64,000 nucleotides of DNA from Candidatus Saccharimonadota bacterium (GCA_017432225.1 JAFRJN010000011.1:55728-119727), one strand, 5' to 3'. Counted from the first letter of the stretch, positions 44,602-54,114 are shown. A program made the numbers and translations. The notes: a model not told the origin generated them from the letters alone.

Positions 44602-45984
44602 TTACAAACTTGGCACTGGAAATTTCAAAGCCAAATCTTCCACTTCCTTTTTAATCTCATCCAATTCTTTACTATATTCCTCTAATTTTTCTTCCGTTCC
44701 AGCTTTCACACAAATATCTGCCACCTGCTTCATCCAGCCCGCCAAAGTCACCATTTCCTTTTCTTTAAATCCTCTAGTGGTAATCGCTGGCGTCCCGAGC
44801 CTCACCCCAGATGGACGGAAAGCCCCGCCTTTGTCGGTAGGCAATGCGTTCGCATTCAGAGTCAGTCCCACCATATCGAGCGCCCGCTCGTAAATCTTCC
44901 CGTCAAATTTAAAGCTCTTCATACAGTCGATCAGTACCAGATGATTCTCCGTCCCATCCCCCTGGAGCACGAATCCGAGCGCCTTCAGCTCTTCCGCTAA
45001 TTTCTTGGCATTTTTCACAATCTGTGCCGCATATTTCTTGAAATCTGGCCTTAAAGCCTCGCCAAAGGCTACCGCTTTAGCTGCAATCACGTGCTCGAGC
45101 GGCCCACCTTGCGTCCCTGGAAATACCGCCCGATCAATCAAAATCGGGATATTTTCTAGTTTCTTCTCTGGCCGTTTCAGAGGTGAGGCCACCTTACCTT
45201 TGGACAAAATCAGCCCACCACGAGGGCCCCGCAGAGTCTTGTGCGTAGTCGTCGTCATCACATCAAAGCCAAAATCCAGCGGATTCGGGTGTACCCCACC
45301 GGCAATCAACCCCGCCACGTGGGCCATATCCGCCATCAGCATAATCTCATGACCAAATTTCTTCACCGCCTTGTCCCGTATCGAAACCACCCGCTCAAAA
45401 TCTGGAATTTTCATAAAGGCTGAATATCCGATCAGGATAATCTTCGGGTCCACCTCGAGAGCCTTCGTTTCCAAATCATTATAGTCGATATCGCCATCCG
45501 CATTCACCCCATAGCCTTCAAAGTTATAAATGTGTGCCGACAAAGTCACTGGCGCCCCGTGGGTCAGATGCCCGCCTGCTGGCAGCGACATCCCGAGCAC
45601 CGTATCGCCCGGTTCTAGCCAGGCAAAATACACCGCGTTATTCGCATTCGCCCCGGAATGCGGTTGCACATTGGCGTGGTCCGCGTGAAATAATCGGCAG
45701 GCCCGGTCAATCGCTAGCCTCTCAATCCTATCCACATTCTTTTGCCCACCGTAATACCGGTAATTTGGCAAAATTTCCTCGGCGATTTTCTTCTCATCCC
45801 ATTCATTAGAATCATAGGAAATCCCCTCAAACGACGGATAGCCTTCAGAATACTTATTGGTGAGTACCGACCCCATCGCTTCAAGCACTTCGGAAGATAC
45901 ATAGTTTTCACTCGGAATCAGCTCGAGCCCTTCCTTTTGCCGAATTTTTTCTTCAGAAATCAAATCAAATACTAGATCTTTCAT
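44602..45984 (-). CDS. glyA: Serine hydroxymethyltransferase
   Basis: A 460-aa PLP enzyme with LELIPSENYVS, NKYSEGYP, the PLP-lysine segment TTTHKTLRGPRGG and the late NALPTDKGGAFRPSGVRLG. It transfers a one-carbon unit from serine to tetrahydrofolate, giving methylene-THF for thymidylate synthase encoded in the same operon. About 40 residues longer than the E. coli enzyme, with insertions in the early part. It lies 15 nt after folA with AAGGAG just before the ATG. Confidence 0.96.
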   Translation of the reverse strand: MKDLVFDLISEEKIRQKEGLELIPSENYVSSEVLEAMGSVLTNKYSEGYPSFEGISYDSNEWDEKKIAEEILPNYRYYGGQKNVDRIERLAIDRACRLFHADHANVQPHSGANANNAVYFAWLEPGDTVLGMSLPAGGHLTHGAPVTLSAHIYNFEGYGVNADGDIDYNDLETKALEVDPKIILIGYSAFMKIPDFERVVSIRDKAVKKFGHEIMLMADMAHVAGLIAGGVHPNPLDFGFDVMTTTTHKTLRGPRGGLILSKGKVASPLKRPEKKLENIPILIDRAVFPGTQGGPLEHVIAAKAVAFGEALRPDFKKYAAQIVKNAKKLAEELKALGFVLQGDGTENHLVLIDCMKSFKFDGKIYERALDMVGLTLNANALPTDKGGAFRPSGVRLGTPAITTRGFKEKEMVTLAGWMKQVADICVKAGTEEKLEEYSKELDEIKKEVEDLALKFPVPSL

Positions 45985-45999
45985 ATTTTCTCCTTACAG

Positions 46000-46476
46000 T
46001 TAATTTTTTCGTGTATATTCCACCATCTGATAGGCTAGATCATGGTCCTTTCCTTCCTTTATTACGGTTCTATCATACAAATTTTTATCAAATTCCGGGA
46101 AAAACGCATCCGCCTCCGCCTCTTCCTTATCCACCTCGGTTAGATACAGCCTATCAGCATATTTCAAAAATCCAGAATACACCATCCCACCCCCAATTAC
46201 AAAAATCTCCTCTTTAGAATCTTTATTTTTCTCAATAAAATCAGCGATATCCGACACACATTCGTCCGCCCCCGGGACATCGCGTCGAGAAATCACAATA
46301 TTCGTCCGTCCCGGGAGTTTGCCAGGCAGAGATTCCCAAGTTTTCCGCCCCATCACTACCTTGTGCCCCATCGTGGTTTCTTTAAAAAACTGCATATCTT
46401 CCTTGATATGAAAAATCAGCTTTCCGCCCTTTCCGAGTTCTCGATTTTTCCCGACACAAGCAATCAGACTAAACAT
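46000..46476 (-). CDS. folA: Dihydrofolate reductase
   Basis: A 158-aa enzyme starting MFSLIACVGKNRELGKGGK. VMGRKTWESLPGKLPGR, the substrate-site Asp in HIKEDMQFFKE and the FVIGGGMVYSG segment are visible. It regenerates tetrahydrofolate from the dihydrofolate made by ThyA. It lies between thyA and glyA in one operon, so the whole dTMP cycle is encoded together. Confidence 0.96.
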   Translation of the reverse strand: MFSLIACVGKNRELGKGGKLIFHIKEDMQFFKETTMGHKVVMGRKTWESLPGKLPGRTNIVISRRDVPGADECVSDIADFIEKNKDSKEEIFVIGGGMVYSGFLKYADRLYLTEVDKEEAEADAFFPEFDKNLYDRTVIKEGKDHDLAYQMVEYTRKN

Positions 46477-46547
46477 TTTTGCCCCTGTTCTGCCGCCATC
46501 CTAGCGCCCTTTGTTTTTCCGAAAAATCTTGTCCTAGAACCATCATT

Positions 46548-47513
46548 TTACTCCGTTACTGGCATTTTAATCGTGCCAAGATTTTCATAGTTTTCTAGAC
46601 GAATATCCTTAAGCTCTCTCGAAGAATCGAATTTGTAAAAATCCTTGATTTCCGGGTTTAGCCACAACTTCGGAGCCTTCGGCAAAGTGCCATTTTTTAC
46701 TGCATCTTCGTACCGAGCAATCTGCTCTTTAATTCCCTCTACCTGATTTTCATAAATATGCGCATCATTCGTGATAAATGTAAACTGACCTGGCTTCGCC
46801 CCTACACATTGTGCAATCAAATGACATAGTATCGCATACTGTACGATGTTAAACGGCAACCCCAGTGGCACATCCGAAGACCTAGAAGTTACGAGCAAAT
46901 TTAAACGTCCATCAATCAAATTCCACTGCGAGTTCCACACACAACTCGGCAATGCCGCCGTCTCTAGCCACTCATTTTGCCAGAGCGAGAGCACCATCCG
47001 CCGGTTCCCCGGATTAGTCTTCAAAGTTTCGATTAAATTTTCGACTAGATGGTAGCGGTTTACAATCCACCCGTACGCCGTCCCAATTGTATGGGCAAAA
47101 TCTGTCTCCGGCTCATTTGGATGCCGCTCATGAAAAATCTCATTGATATTCCGCCCCTGATACGAGCCATCCTCCGCAATCTCCCACTCATTCCAAATCT
47201 TTACATTCCTGTCCTGTAGCCACCGCACGTCGTTACTCGCCTGCTGATAAATCCACAAAAGCTCGAGTACAGCAGACTTAAACGCCACTTTCTTGGAGGT
47301 CAAAATCGGAAATTCCTCTGACAAATCAAATTGCAAGACTTGATGTGGCAGCCGAATCGTCCTCGCTTCACTCGCTCCTTGTGCTTTGTGATCCGGAATT
47401 GCATTCGCCACATTAGCGCTTCTAGTATCAGTTTTTTGATAATTCTGCACATTCTCACCATTCTCGAGAATCCGTCGGCATAAATCAATATACTGGTCAT
47501 CAAACTTACTCAT
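46548..47513 (-). CDS. thyA: Thymidylate synthase (ThyA type)
   Basis: A 321-aa folate-dependent enzyme. The active-site Cys is in LPSCVWNSQW; the residue after it is Val, not His, as also seen in Bacillus ThyA-like enzymes. RSSDVPLGLPFNIVQY and the C-terminal NLGTIKMPV are typical. It methylates dUMP using methylene-THF. CAGGAGG precedes the ATG, and a TGCTATAAT promoter sits upstream. It is the first gene of thyA-folA-glyA. Confidence 0.95.
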   Translation of the reverse strand: MSKFDDQYIDLCRRILENGENVQNYQKTDTRSANVANAIPDHKAQGASEARTIRLPHQVLQFDLSEEFPILTSKKVAFKSAVLELLWIYQQASNDVRWLQDRNVKIWNEWEIAEDGSYQGRNINEIFHERHPNEPETDFAHTIGTAYGWIVNRYHLVENLIETLKTNPGNRRMVLSLWQNEWLETAALPSCVWNSQWNLIDGRLNLLVTSRSSDVPLGLPFNIVQYAILCHLIAQCVGAKPGQFTFITNDAHIYENQVEGIKEQIARYEDAVKNGTLPKAPKLWLNPEIKDFYKFDSSRELKDIRLENYENLGTIKMPVTE

Positions 47514-47552
47514 TTTACCTCCTGATTAAGACAATTATAGCATATCATAAAA

Positions 47553-47662
47553 AAAATAAAATAGCCCTTCGAAGGGCCTCCGGAGCGCGGCAGCGCGAGG
47601 ATGAGCGCGAAAACCCCTGTGGCGACAGGGGTTTTCGACGCAGCCCGAGAAGGGCCTATTTT
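47553..47662 (-). terminator. Large nested hairpin element after rpsI
   Basis: An outer arm AAAATAGCCCTTC pairs with GAAGGGCCTATTTT about 90 nt later, and encloses a perfect 12-bp inner hairpin (CGAAAACCCCTG/CAGGGGTTTTCG, about 47609-47637). It ends in T-runs on both strands. It probably ends the ribosomal operon and shields the thyA promoter; the inner part may act alone as a second terminator. Confidence 0.65.
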
Positions 47663-47667
47663 ATTTT

Positions 47668-48066
47668 TTAGCGTTTACTGAACTGTTCTTTCTTACGAGC
47701 CGAGCGCAAACCATATTTCTTGCGTTCTTTCTCGCGTGGATCCCGCTTCATCATTCCAGCCTTCTTCAGCATCGGACGAAGATCCGGCGCTTCGAGAACG
47801 AGAGCTTTCGAGATTGCAAGCTTGATCGCATCTACCTGCCCAGCTAGTCCACCGCCTTTTACTACGATCGTAATGTCATACGACTTTTGCTTTTCGGCGA
47901 TTGCTAGCGGATCGGTAATTTCAGCTAACATAGTCTTGTTGCCAGATAGATATTCTAGAGCTGGTTTGTCGTTGATCGTAAGCGTACCAGAACCTTTGTA
48001 AAGTCTAGCTGTAGCAGTAGCCGATTTGCGGCGACCAAGACCGTATACGTATTTAGAATCTGCCAT
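47668..48066 (-). CDS. rpsI: 30S ribosomal protein S9
   Basis: A 132-aa S9 with YGLGRRKSATATARL at the start and the C-terminal tail ERKKYGLRSARKKEQFSKR reaching the P-site tRNA. Its start overlaps the rplM stop by one base. It is the last gene of the ribosomal operon. Confidence 0.97.
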   Translation of the reverse strand: MADSKYVYGLGRRKSATATARLYKGSGTLTINDKPALEYLSGNKTMLAEITDPLAIAEKQKSYDITIVVKGGGLAGQVDAIKLAISKALVLEAPDLRPMLKKAGMMKRDPREKERKKYGLRSARKKEQFSKR

Positions 48067-48491
48067 TATTTAATCTCCTTCGGGTTCTGAGCCGCGTGAA
48101 GATGCTCGGCTCCAGCATAAACGTGGAGTCTCTTCAGACGGTCAGCAGCCAATTTATTCTTTGGTAGCATCCCTTTGACCGCTGCTTCGATTACACGAGC
48201 AGGATCTTTTTCGATTACCTCTTCAAGCCGCAGCTCTCTGAGGCCTCCCGGGAAACCACTGTGACGATAATATTTCTTTTGTAGCATCTTATCGCCAGTC
48301 ACTACCAAATTTTTAGCGTTGGTCACCACTACGAAGTCGCCATTATCAATGTGCGGAGTGTAGGTAACTTTGCTTTTGCCCATCAATTTATCCGCAATCA
48401 CGACGGCAAGCTTGCCGAGTGGCATAGTGGAGGCGTCAATCAGCCACCATTCGCGCTTGATTTCAGCTTGTTTTTGAGAATAAGTTTTCAT
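48066..48491 (-). CDS. rplM: 50S ribosomal protein L13
   Basis: A 141-aa L13 (WWLIDASTMPLGKLAVVIADKLMGK, HIDNGDFVVVTNA, MLPKNKL). It overlaps rplQ and rpsI by one base each, giving tight coupling. It is an early-assembly 50S protein. Confidence 0.97.
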   Translation of the reverse strand: MKTYSQKQAEIKREWWLIDASTMPLGKLAVVIADKLMGKSKVTYTPHIDNGDFVVVTNAKNLVVTGDKMLQKKYYRHSGFPGGLRELRLEEVIEKDPARVIEAAVKGMLPKNKLAADRLKRLHVYAGAEHLHAAQNPKEIK

Positions 48492-48958
48492 TATTTATCC
48501 TCCTTTTTAGCTTTTTGATCGGAAGATTTGACGGCGCTCCCTTTAGTTCCTTTGGCCCCTTTAGCTTCTTTAGCCTCTGCGGCAGGCTGAACGTCAAGGT
48601 TGATGTCGTCTACAAAGGAAATCGTCCCCATCTCGGCGTTGTCGCCCTTACGATATCCCGCGTGTTCGATCCGAAGGTATCCAGAATCACGCTTAATTTG
48701 CGGAGCAATCACATCCACAAGCAAACTCGCAGTCTCTGGACTATTGAGACGCGAAGCGATGAGTCTGCGATTAGAAAGCCCGCCTTTTTTCGCCCGAGAA
48801 ACCAATTTTTCAGTTTCACGGCGAATTTCTTTGGCCCGAGCCAAAGTCGTTGTAATCGACTGGTATTCAATCAAGGAACAGACCAAACCCCGAGTAAGCG
48901 CTCGTCTCTGATCGGTCTCTCGACCAAACTTCCGGCCTTTATAACCATGTCGGTGCAT
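48491..48958 (-). CDS. rplQ: 50S ribosomal protein L17
   Basis: A 155-aa L17 (MHRHGYKGRKFGRETDQRRA, LVSRAKKGG). A Lys/Ala-rich tail of about 35 residues (AKEAKGAKGTKG) follows the normal domain. It begins 1 nt after rpoA. It binds near the exit tunnel. Confidence 0.96.
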   Translation of the reverse strand: MHRHGYKGRKFGRETDQRRALTRGLVCSLIEYQSITTTLARAKEIRRETEKLVSRAKKGGLSNRRLIASRLNSPETASLLVDVIAPQIKRDSGYLRIEHAGYRKGDNAEMGTISFVDDINLDVQPAAEAKEAKGAKGTKGSAVKSSDQKAKKEDK

Positions 48959-48959
48959 A

Positions 48960-49913
48960 TTAAATATTTAACTCCGTTAACTTTTCTTTTACTTCGTCTA
49001 ACGCTTTCGACCCAAATCCCTTCAAATCTTTGAGATCGCTCTCGGACAAAGTCACGAGGTCGCGAATCGTCTTGATGTCGTTGTTGATTAGAGCGTTAGC
49101 GGTGCGTGCCGAAAGATCCAATTCTTCAATTGGCATCAAAAGGCCTGCATCGTCTTCATCTTCTGCCACACCAGGGGCAGGAGTCTTCTCGAGGCGAGTC
49201 TTACCCGCAAGAGCAGAGAATTGGTTGACTAGGATCGCCGCTGCTTCCTCAAAGGCATCTTCTGGGGTAATCGTACCATCAGTTTCTACCATCAAGGTCA
49301 GCTGTTGCAAATTAGTATCCTGACCCACACGAGTGTTCTCTACCTTGTAGCGTACGCGAAGTACTGGAGTAAAGACCGCGTCAATCGCGATCATATCCGA
49401 GTGGATACGATCTTCTGCACTTTTCTCAATCGTGAGGTATCCTCTACCAGATTCCACCACAAAGTGCATCTTGAGTACAAACTTTGGATCGTCAATGTGG
49501 CAAATCACTTGGTTTGGATTAGAGATTTCCACGTCTGCTGGGAGCTTAATGTCACCCGCAATCACGCGTTTCTCACCATTTTTCTCGGAAGATTGGTCAG
49601 CACCTTTGATATTGAGATCCAGCTCCACTGGATTATCAGTGTGCAATTTGAACCGAATGTTCTTGAGGTTCAGCATGATGTCCACCACGTCCTCGCGGAT
49701 GCCAGGAATCGCAGCAAATTCATGGGTCGAACCCTCAATCGAAAACGAAGTAATCGCAGCACCCTTCACGCTTGAAAGGAGCACTCGCCGGAAAGAGTTT
49801 CCGAGCGTATTCCCGTACCCGTAGTAAAGTGGACGGATTACAAATTCAGCGCTGTTTTCGCCAAGCTTTTTTACTTCGGCGAGCTCTGCTTCATGTATAT
49901 TCTTTGTAGTCAT
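48960..49913 (-). CDS. rpoA: RNA polymerase alpha subunit
   Basis: A 317-aa alpha subunit: N-terminal dimerisation domain (PLYYGYGNTLGNSFRRVLLSS, EFAAIPGIREDV) and the C-terminal helix-hairpin-helix domain (LDLSARTANALINNDIKTIRD), so both domains are intact. ATG 49913 is chosen because AAAGGAGAC lies just upstream; the longer frame has no ribosome site. Confidence 0.96.
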   Translation of the reverse strand: MTTKNIHEAELAEVKKLGENSAEFVIRPLYYGYGNTLGNSFRRVLLSSVKGAAITSFSIEGSTHEFAAIPGIREDVVDIMLNLKNIRFKLHTDNPVELDLNIKGADQSSEKNGEKRVIAGDIKLPADVEISNPNQVICHIDDPKFVLKMHFVVESGRGYLTIEKSAEDRIHSDMIAIDAVFTPVLRVRYKVENTRVGQDTNLQQLTLMVETDGTITPEDAFEEAAAILVNQFSALAGKTRLEKTPAPGVAEDEDDAGLLMPIEELDLSARTANALINNDIKTIRDLVTLSESDLKDLKGFGSKALDEVKEKLTELNI

Positions 49914-49926
49914 TAAAGTCTCCTTT

Positions 49927-50544
49927 TTAGCGTGAGTAATACTCAACGATTAATTGTTCATTAATGCCAGCTTCCGCTTCTTCGCGTTTTGGAAGCCCGG
50001 TCACTTCAATTTTCATTTTCTTCGCGTCGACCTTGAGCCAAGATAGTGGAGTAGCCCCACTAGCAGATATGACATTCGGAAGATTCTTGAAATATTCTGA
50101 TTTTGCTGATTTTGGACGAACTTCCAACACGTCACCCGGGTTCAAGCGAATTGATGGTACATCAACTCTCTTACCGTTCAAAGTAAAATGTCCATGCGAA
50201 ACAAGTTGCCGAGCCTGACGACGAGTAGTGGCAAAACCTGCTCTAAATACTGCGTTGTCTGCTCTTCTTTCTAGAAATTCTAGCAATTTCTCACCGGTGA
50301 GGCCTTCAGCTTTGACGGCTTCACGCATGAGTTTAGCAAATTGTTTTTCGAGTAAACCATACATTCGGCGAACTTTTTGTTTCTCACGCATCTGTGTGAG
50401 GTACAAGCTGCCACCGCGCACGCGCATATCGCCATGCTCGCCTGGAATACCCGGTTTTTTGGCCATAATTTTATGAGCCTTTGGCGCCAGAGCGAAACTT
50501 TCTCTCCGGCTTTGTTTGACTATAGGTGCTCTATCTCTTGCCAT
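49927..50544 (-). CDS. rpsD: 30S ribosomal protein S4
   Basis: A 205-aa S4 with the S4 RNA-binding domain (TTRRQARQLVSHGHFTLNGK) and the family C-terminus EQLIVEYYSR. It is a primary 16S binder. Its start overlaps the rpsK stop by one base. Its N-terminal cysteine zinc site is absent (zinc-free form). Confidence 0.97.
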   Translation of the reverse strand: MARDRAPIVKQSRRESFALAPKAHKIMAKKPGIPGEHGDMRVRGGSLYLTQMREKQKVRRMYGLLEKQFAKLMREAVKAEGLTGEKLLEFLERRADNAVFRAGFATTRRQARQLVSHGHFTLNGKRVDVPSIRLNPGDVLEVRPKSAKSEYFKNLPNVISASGATPLSWLKVDAKKMKIEVTGLPKREEAEAGINEQLIVEYYSR

Positions 50545-51005
50545 TACGGTTTCCTTTCTCCCTTTGGCCTTACCCCACCATGAGCAATCGGAGTTACATC
50601 TGTGATACTATCAATTCTCATTCCAACTGTCGAAATCGCCCGAATCGCCGCGTCACGTCCCAAACCAATTCCCGAGACGTAAACATCTACGGAGTTCATC
50701 GCGTGATTTTTCTTGGCAATGTCAAGTGCCTTCTCGGCAGCCACACCAGCAGCAAATGCTGTCCCCTTCTTCGAGCCTCTAAAGCCATTGGCTCCAGCGG
50801 AGGAAGCGGACAAAACTGCGCCAGTTTTATCGGTTACACTAATAATCGTATTGTTAAAGGTAGCTTGGATGTGCACAGCGCCACTGTTTACAATCCTTTT
50901 ACCTTTTTTGCCTCTGGAAGCTTTTTTGGCACCAGTTTCAGCCGTAGCTTCTGCTGTTGCTTCAGTAGCCTCTGGAGCGGTCTTTTTAATTTCTTCTTCT
51001 GCCAT
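50544..51005 (-). CDS. rpsK: 30S ribosomal protein S11
   Basis: A 153-aa S11 (VHIQATFNNTIISVTDKTG, GFRGSKKGTAFAAG, TDVTPIAHGGVRPKGERKP). It carries an Ala/Glu/Thr-rich N-terminal extension of about 35 residues before the usual domain. It sits on the 30S platform. It is followed directly by rpsD. Confidence 0.97.
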   Translation of the reverse strand: MAEEEIKKTAPEATEATAEATAETGAKKASRGKKGKRIVNSGAVHIQATFNNTIISVTDKTGAVLSASSAGANGFRGSKKGTAFAAGVAAEKALDIAKKNHAMNSVDVYVSGIGLGRDAAIRAISTVGMRIDSITDVTPIAHGGVRPKGERKP

Positions 51006-51017
51006 TTACATTACTCC

Positions 51018-51404
51018 TTAAGTCTTACTTGCAGCCTTAGGTTGTGCACCACCGACCGCGATCGCCTTACCCTTACGAGTACGTGCATTCGTACGAGTAC
51101 GCTGGCCGTTGACTGGTAATTTAGCCTTGTGGCGGATACCCTTATAGGAATTAATATCCTTTAAACGTTTGATATTGTTGCTCACGAGGCGTCTCAAATC
51201 ACCCTCAACATGGTATTTACTAGAAATAATGTCGTTGATTTTTTGTTCGTCAGCCTCGGTGAGATCTTTCACCCGAGTGGTAGGCTCGATTTTAGCCTCC
51301 GCAAGGATTTTCTTTGAGGTGGTTCTACCAATCCCATAAACATAAGTGAGTGCAATCCACACTTGTTTTTCGGACGGAATTACCACGCTAGCTATTCTAG
51401 CCAT
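51018..51404 (-). CDS. rpsM: 30S ribosomal protein S13
   Basis: A 128-aa S13 ([40 protein letters not shown]). It contacts tRNA and forms inter-subunit bridges. It lies 3 nt downstream of rpmJ. Confidence 0.97.
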   Translation of the reverse strand: MARIASVVIPSEKQVWIALTYVYGIGRTTSKKILAEAKIEPTTRVKDLTEADEQKINDIISSKYHVEGDLRRLVSNNIKRLKDINSYKGIRHKAKLPVNGQRTRTNARTRKGKAIAVGGAQPKAASKT

Positions 51405-51407
51405 ATT

Positions 51408-51524
51408 TTAACCCTGCCTTTGCTTATTCTTAGGTTTTTTCTTGTTGATGACACGTAGTACACCTTTGCGGCGGACAATAATGTCATCTGGGGAAATTTT
51501 TTTAACACTTGCACGTACTTTCAT
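51408..51524 (-). CDS. rpmJ: 50S ribosomal protein L36
   Basis: A 38-aa protein starting [14 protein letters not shown] and ending KPKNKQRQG, the L36 family. The Cys/His zinc ligands of the usual form are absent (SPDD replaces CEKC), so it is the zinc-free type, matching the L33 in this window. AAAGGATA precedes the ATG. It lies between infA and rpsM in the standard order. Confidence 0.93.
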   Translation of the reverse strand: MKVRASVKKISPDDIIVRRKGVLRVINKKKPKNKQRQG

Positions 51525-51631
51525 AGTGTCAAAATATCCTTTCTTTATGCTACAAATTAGCCTCTTTTACTTCAGAACACACACAAGACGCGTACGAGCC
51601 TCCGTAATTTCGCAATTTATAGCGGTTAATA

Positions 51632-51856
51632 TTAATCTTTGAGCCGGAAAGAGATGCGCCCCTTCGAAAGATCGTAAGGAGTCAGCTCTACCTCGACTCT
51701 GTCACCTGGCACGAGACGGATGTAGTTTTTACGCATTTTTCCGCTCATGTGGGCAACAATAATATGACCATTCTCGAGTTCCACCCGAAATTGGGTATTA
51801 GGCAGCGCCTCCACGACGATGCCAGTGAGTTTAATCACTTCCTTTTGACTAGCCAT
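51632..51856 (-). CDS. infA: Translation initiation factor IF-1
   Basis: A 74-aa OB-fold protein ([40 protein letters not shown]). It binds the 30S A site during initiation. It is the first gene of the ribosomal protein operon; a TGCTATAAT box (around 51872-51882) lies about 15-20 nt before the ATG. Initiation factors are of added interest given the many leaderless starts here. Confidence 0.96.
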   Translation of the reverse strand: MASQKEVIKLTGIVVEALPNTQFRVELENGHIIVAHMSGKMRKNYIRLVPGDRVEVELTPYDLSKGRISFRLKD

Positions 51857-51980
51857 AAATTACATTCTTATTATAGCACGTCGCTTTATATTTGTAAATA
51901 CAAAAATTGAAATGGAATTCACTTTCGTTTCAATTTTCAAACTGGTTTCTTTTGTTAGACTTTCTTCCCCAAAGAAAAGT

Positions 51981-52658
51981 CTAATCAACCAATATCGCTC
52001 TTACAAACTGACGCGATAAATACGTACTTTGCGCCTGTGACCATTCCCCAGTGCAAGAGATTAAAGTCACCGACTCCACCCCTCTCATCGGCGACATCAT
52101 CGCAGTCGCCATATAATCGTTCGAATCAGACAGCGCCACCGTCTTATTTTCTATCACCGAGTAGCGAAAAATCGCTCCATCCCCTCGTTCAATCTTGATA
52201 ATATCGCCCTCTCCGAGCGCCGGCAAATCTTTAAACACACCCTGCACGTGCGGTCCACCGTTATGTCCGTCAATCAGTAGCGTCCCACCTTGGCCCGGTT
52301 TACCCGAGGCATAATACCAACCCACATCAAAGATATTGTTTGGCGTCGAGAGCTCGCCCGCATCGTTTATCCCCATCGGCAACACCCTCGCATTAGTAAT
52401 CCCCAGCCGTTCAATCGAAAGATACCGCGGTCGGTCTTCTGGCACTGTATACTCTACTACTTCTTCAGCCGTTGGCGCTACTTCCACGAGCTCTTCGGCA
52501 AACTCCATCGCCACCGCTCGCTCGCTGCCTTCTTTCTCGGAGTAATATTGGTTTTCAAAAACTAAAACCCGGACAAAAAACACCGCAAAGACAATCAAAA
52601 GTATCGAAATAATCCCCCACTTCAGAATCGCCCGCCCGTTATTAATCTTGAGACTCAT
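51981..52658 (-). CDS. Sortase-family protein downstream of secY
   Basis: A 225-aa protein with an N-terminal membrane helix (about 13-32), an acidic linker and a sortase domain: ERLGITNARVLPMG, His in LLIDGHNGG, Cys in TLISCTGEW and Arg in LSRQFVRAIL. This is the style of CPR/actinobacterial class E/F-like housekeeping sortases. It overlaps the end of secY by 17 nt, so it is cotranslated with the translocon. In most bacteria adk and map occupy this position. No LPXTG protein is visible. Confidence 0.85.
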   Translation of the reverse strand: MSLKINNGRAILKWGIISILLIVFAVFFVRVLVFENQYYSEKEGSERAVAMEFAEELVEVAPTAEEVVEYTVPEDRPRYLSIERLGITNARVLPMGINDAGELSTPNNIFDVGWYYASGKPGQGGTLLIDGHNGGPHVQGVFKDLPALGEGDIIKIERGDGAIFRYSVIENKTVALSDSNDYMATAMMSPMRGVESVTLISCTGEWSQAQSTYLSRQFVRAILVD

Positions 52659-54075
52659 TTTTGAAATCGTCGTAAGTTATCATTAATGCTCTCGAATCCA
52701 CCGACCTGAGATTCTCTAGTGCCACCGTCACTACAATCAGAAGCCCCGTACCAGAAATCGAAAGACCTAGCGGCGCCCCCGTCGTCATAATAAAGATATA
52801 ATCCGTCGCAAATGGCAGCATTGCAATTAGACCAAGCGCCAAAGCGCCAAAGAGGTCGAGCCTTCTCACTACCTTTGCCAGATAGTCGGCAGTTTTAATC
52901 CCTGGCCTTACCCCCTCAATAAACCCACCTTGCTTCTGTAAGTTGTCCGCAATTTCCTTCGTGTTGAAGATAATCGAAGTGTAGAAATAGGTAAATGCAA
53001 ATACTAGAAGGAAGTACATAATCGGATAAACGAACCATTGCCCTGTAATCCCATCCGGATATTGTGTAGTAAAGTTAGCAGCGCTCGGTGCCGAAAATAC
53101 TGTGGTGAGCCATGCGCCTACTTCATTCCCTGAATCAAACGAGGTAATCACTTGCCCGACCAGCGCCGGCAGTGACAAGAATGCCGTCGCAAAAATCACC
53201 GGGATCACCCCCGCCGCAATCAGCTTGATCGGCAGAATCGACTTAATCCCACCATAAGATGAATTCCCATGCACCCGCTTGGCATAGTTAATCGTAATAA
53301 TCCTCTGCGCTTCGTTTAGCTTCACCAAAAGATAAATCACCACTACCATCGCCACCGCAAATCCGAGGATAATCCAAAATACCGTCGGGTTGACCGGCAG
53401 CTCCAGCCCGCCAAAGAGCTGCAAAGTCCCCTCCGAGGTATCAAATAGTGCCGAGCCGAGCTGTGCCATCGTGGTCGGAAGCTGCGAAATAATCGAGGCA
53501 AAAATTAGAGTCGAGATACCGTTGCCAATCCCTTGCTCGGTAATCAGCTCGCCCATCCACATCAGAATCAATGACCCCGCTGTCATCGCCGTGACCGACA
53601 GCACCCAGTCACCCATCGACGGCACAAAATCCGTCGAGATATTCGCCGCAATCGTCGACTGATACAAGATAAAGATATACGCAATCGACTGCACGATCGC
53701 AAGTGGCACTGTCAGCATCCGCGTCCACTGGTTAATCTTGCGCCGACCAGTCTCACCATCCTCCGACAGCTCCTCAAGTCTAGGAATCGCTTTAGACAGA
53801 AGTTGCATAATAATCGAACCGGTAATGTATGGCGAGAGCCCGACCAAAATAATCGAAAACGACGCCAGCCCACCACCAGAAATCAAATTCAGAAAATTCG
53901 AAAAGTCCGACTTCTCCAAGAGATTCGACACTGCCTCTTTGAAGGTCGAAGCATCGCCCATCGGCACTGGAATCTGCGCAAGCAGCCGATACGCCACAAT
54001 GATACCCAGAATCACCCCAATTCTTTTGAGCATATCTTTGTTCTTGAAACTTCTGAAAATTGTCGAAAAATGCAT
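52642..54075 (-). CDS. secY: Preprotein translocase subunit SecY
   Basis: A 477-aa protein with ten predicted membrane helices. SecY features: LAQIPVPMGD near the N-terminus, NLISGGGLASFSIILVGLSPYITGSIIMQLL, MGELITEQGIGNGIS, and the cytosolic loop NSSYGGIKSILPIKLI. It forms the protein-conducting channel. It has been separated from the rest of the spc operon; upstream is a glycosyltransferase and downstream a sortase and infA. Confidence 0.96.
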   Translation of the reverse strand: MHFSTIFRSFKNKDMLKRIGVILGIIVAYRLLAQIPVPMGDASTFKEAVSNLLEKSDFSNFLNLISGGGLASFSIILVGLSPYITGSIIMQLLSKAIPRLEELSEDGETGRRKINQWTRMLTVPLAIVQSIAYIFILYQSTIAANISTDFVPSMGDWVLSVTAMTAGSLILMWMGELITEQGIGNGISTLIFASIISQLPTTMAQLGSALFDTSEGTLQLFGGLELPVNPTVFWIILGFAVAMVVVIYLLVKLNEAQRIITINYAKRVHGNSSYGGIKSILPIKLIAAGVIPVIFATAFLSLPALVGQVITSFDSGNEVGAWLTTVFSAPSAANFTTQYPDGITGQWFVYPIMYFLLVFAFTYFYTSIIFNTKEIADNLQKQGGFIEGVRPGIKTADYLAKVVRRLDLFGALALGLIAMLPFATDYIFIMTTGAPLGLSISGTGLLIVVTVALENLRSVDSRALMITYDDFKNESQD

Positions 54076-54114
54076 AAAACCTCTACTAACTACTAAAACC
54101 TATTCTACCACAAA

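Noticed and set aside
46548..47513. ThyA active site lacking the usual His after Cys as a sign of inactivation
   Set aside because: Cys-Val is seen in Bacillus-type ThyA proteins and all other motifs are intact, so it is a normal variant.
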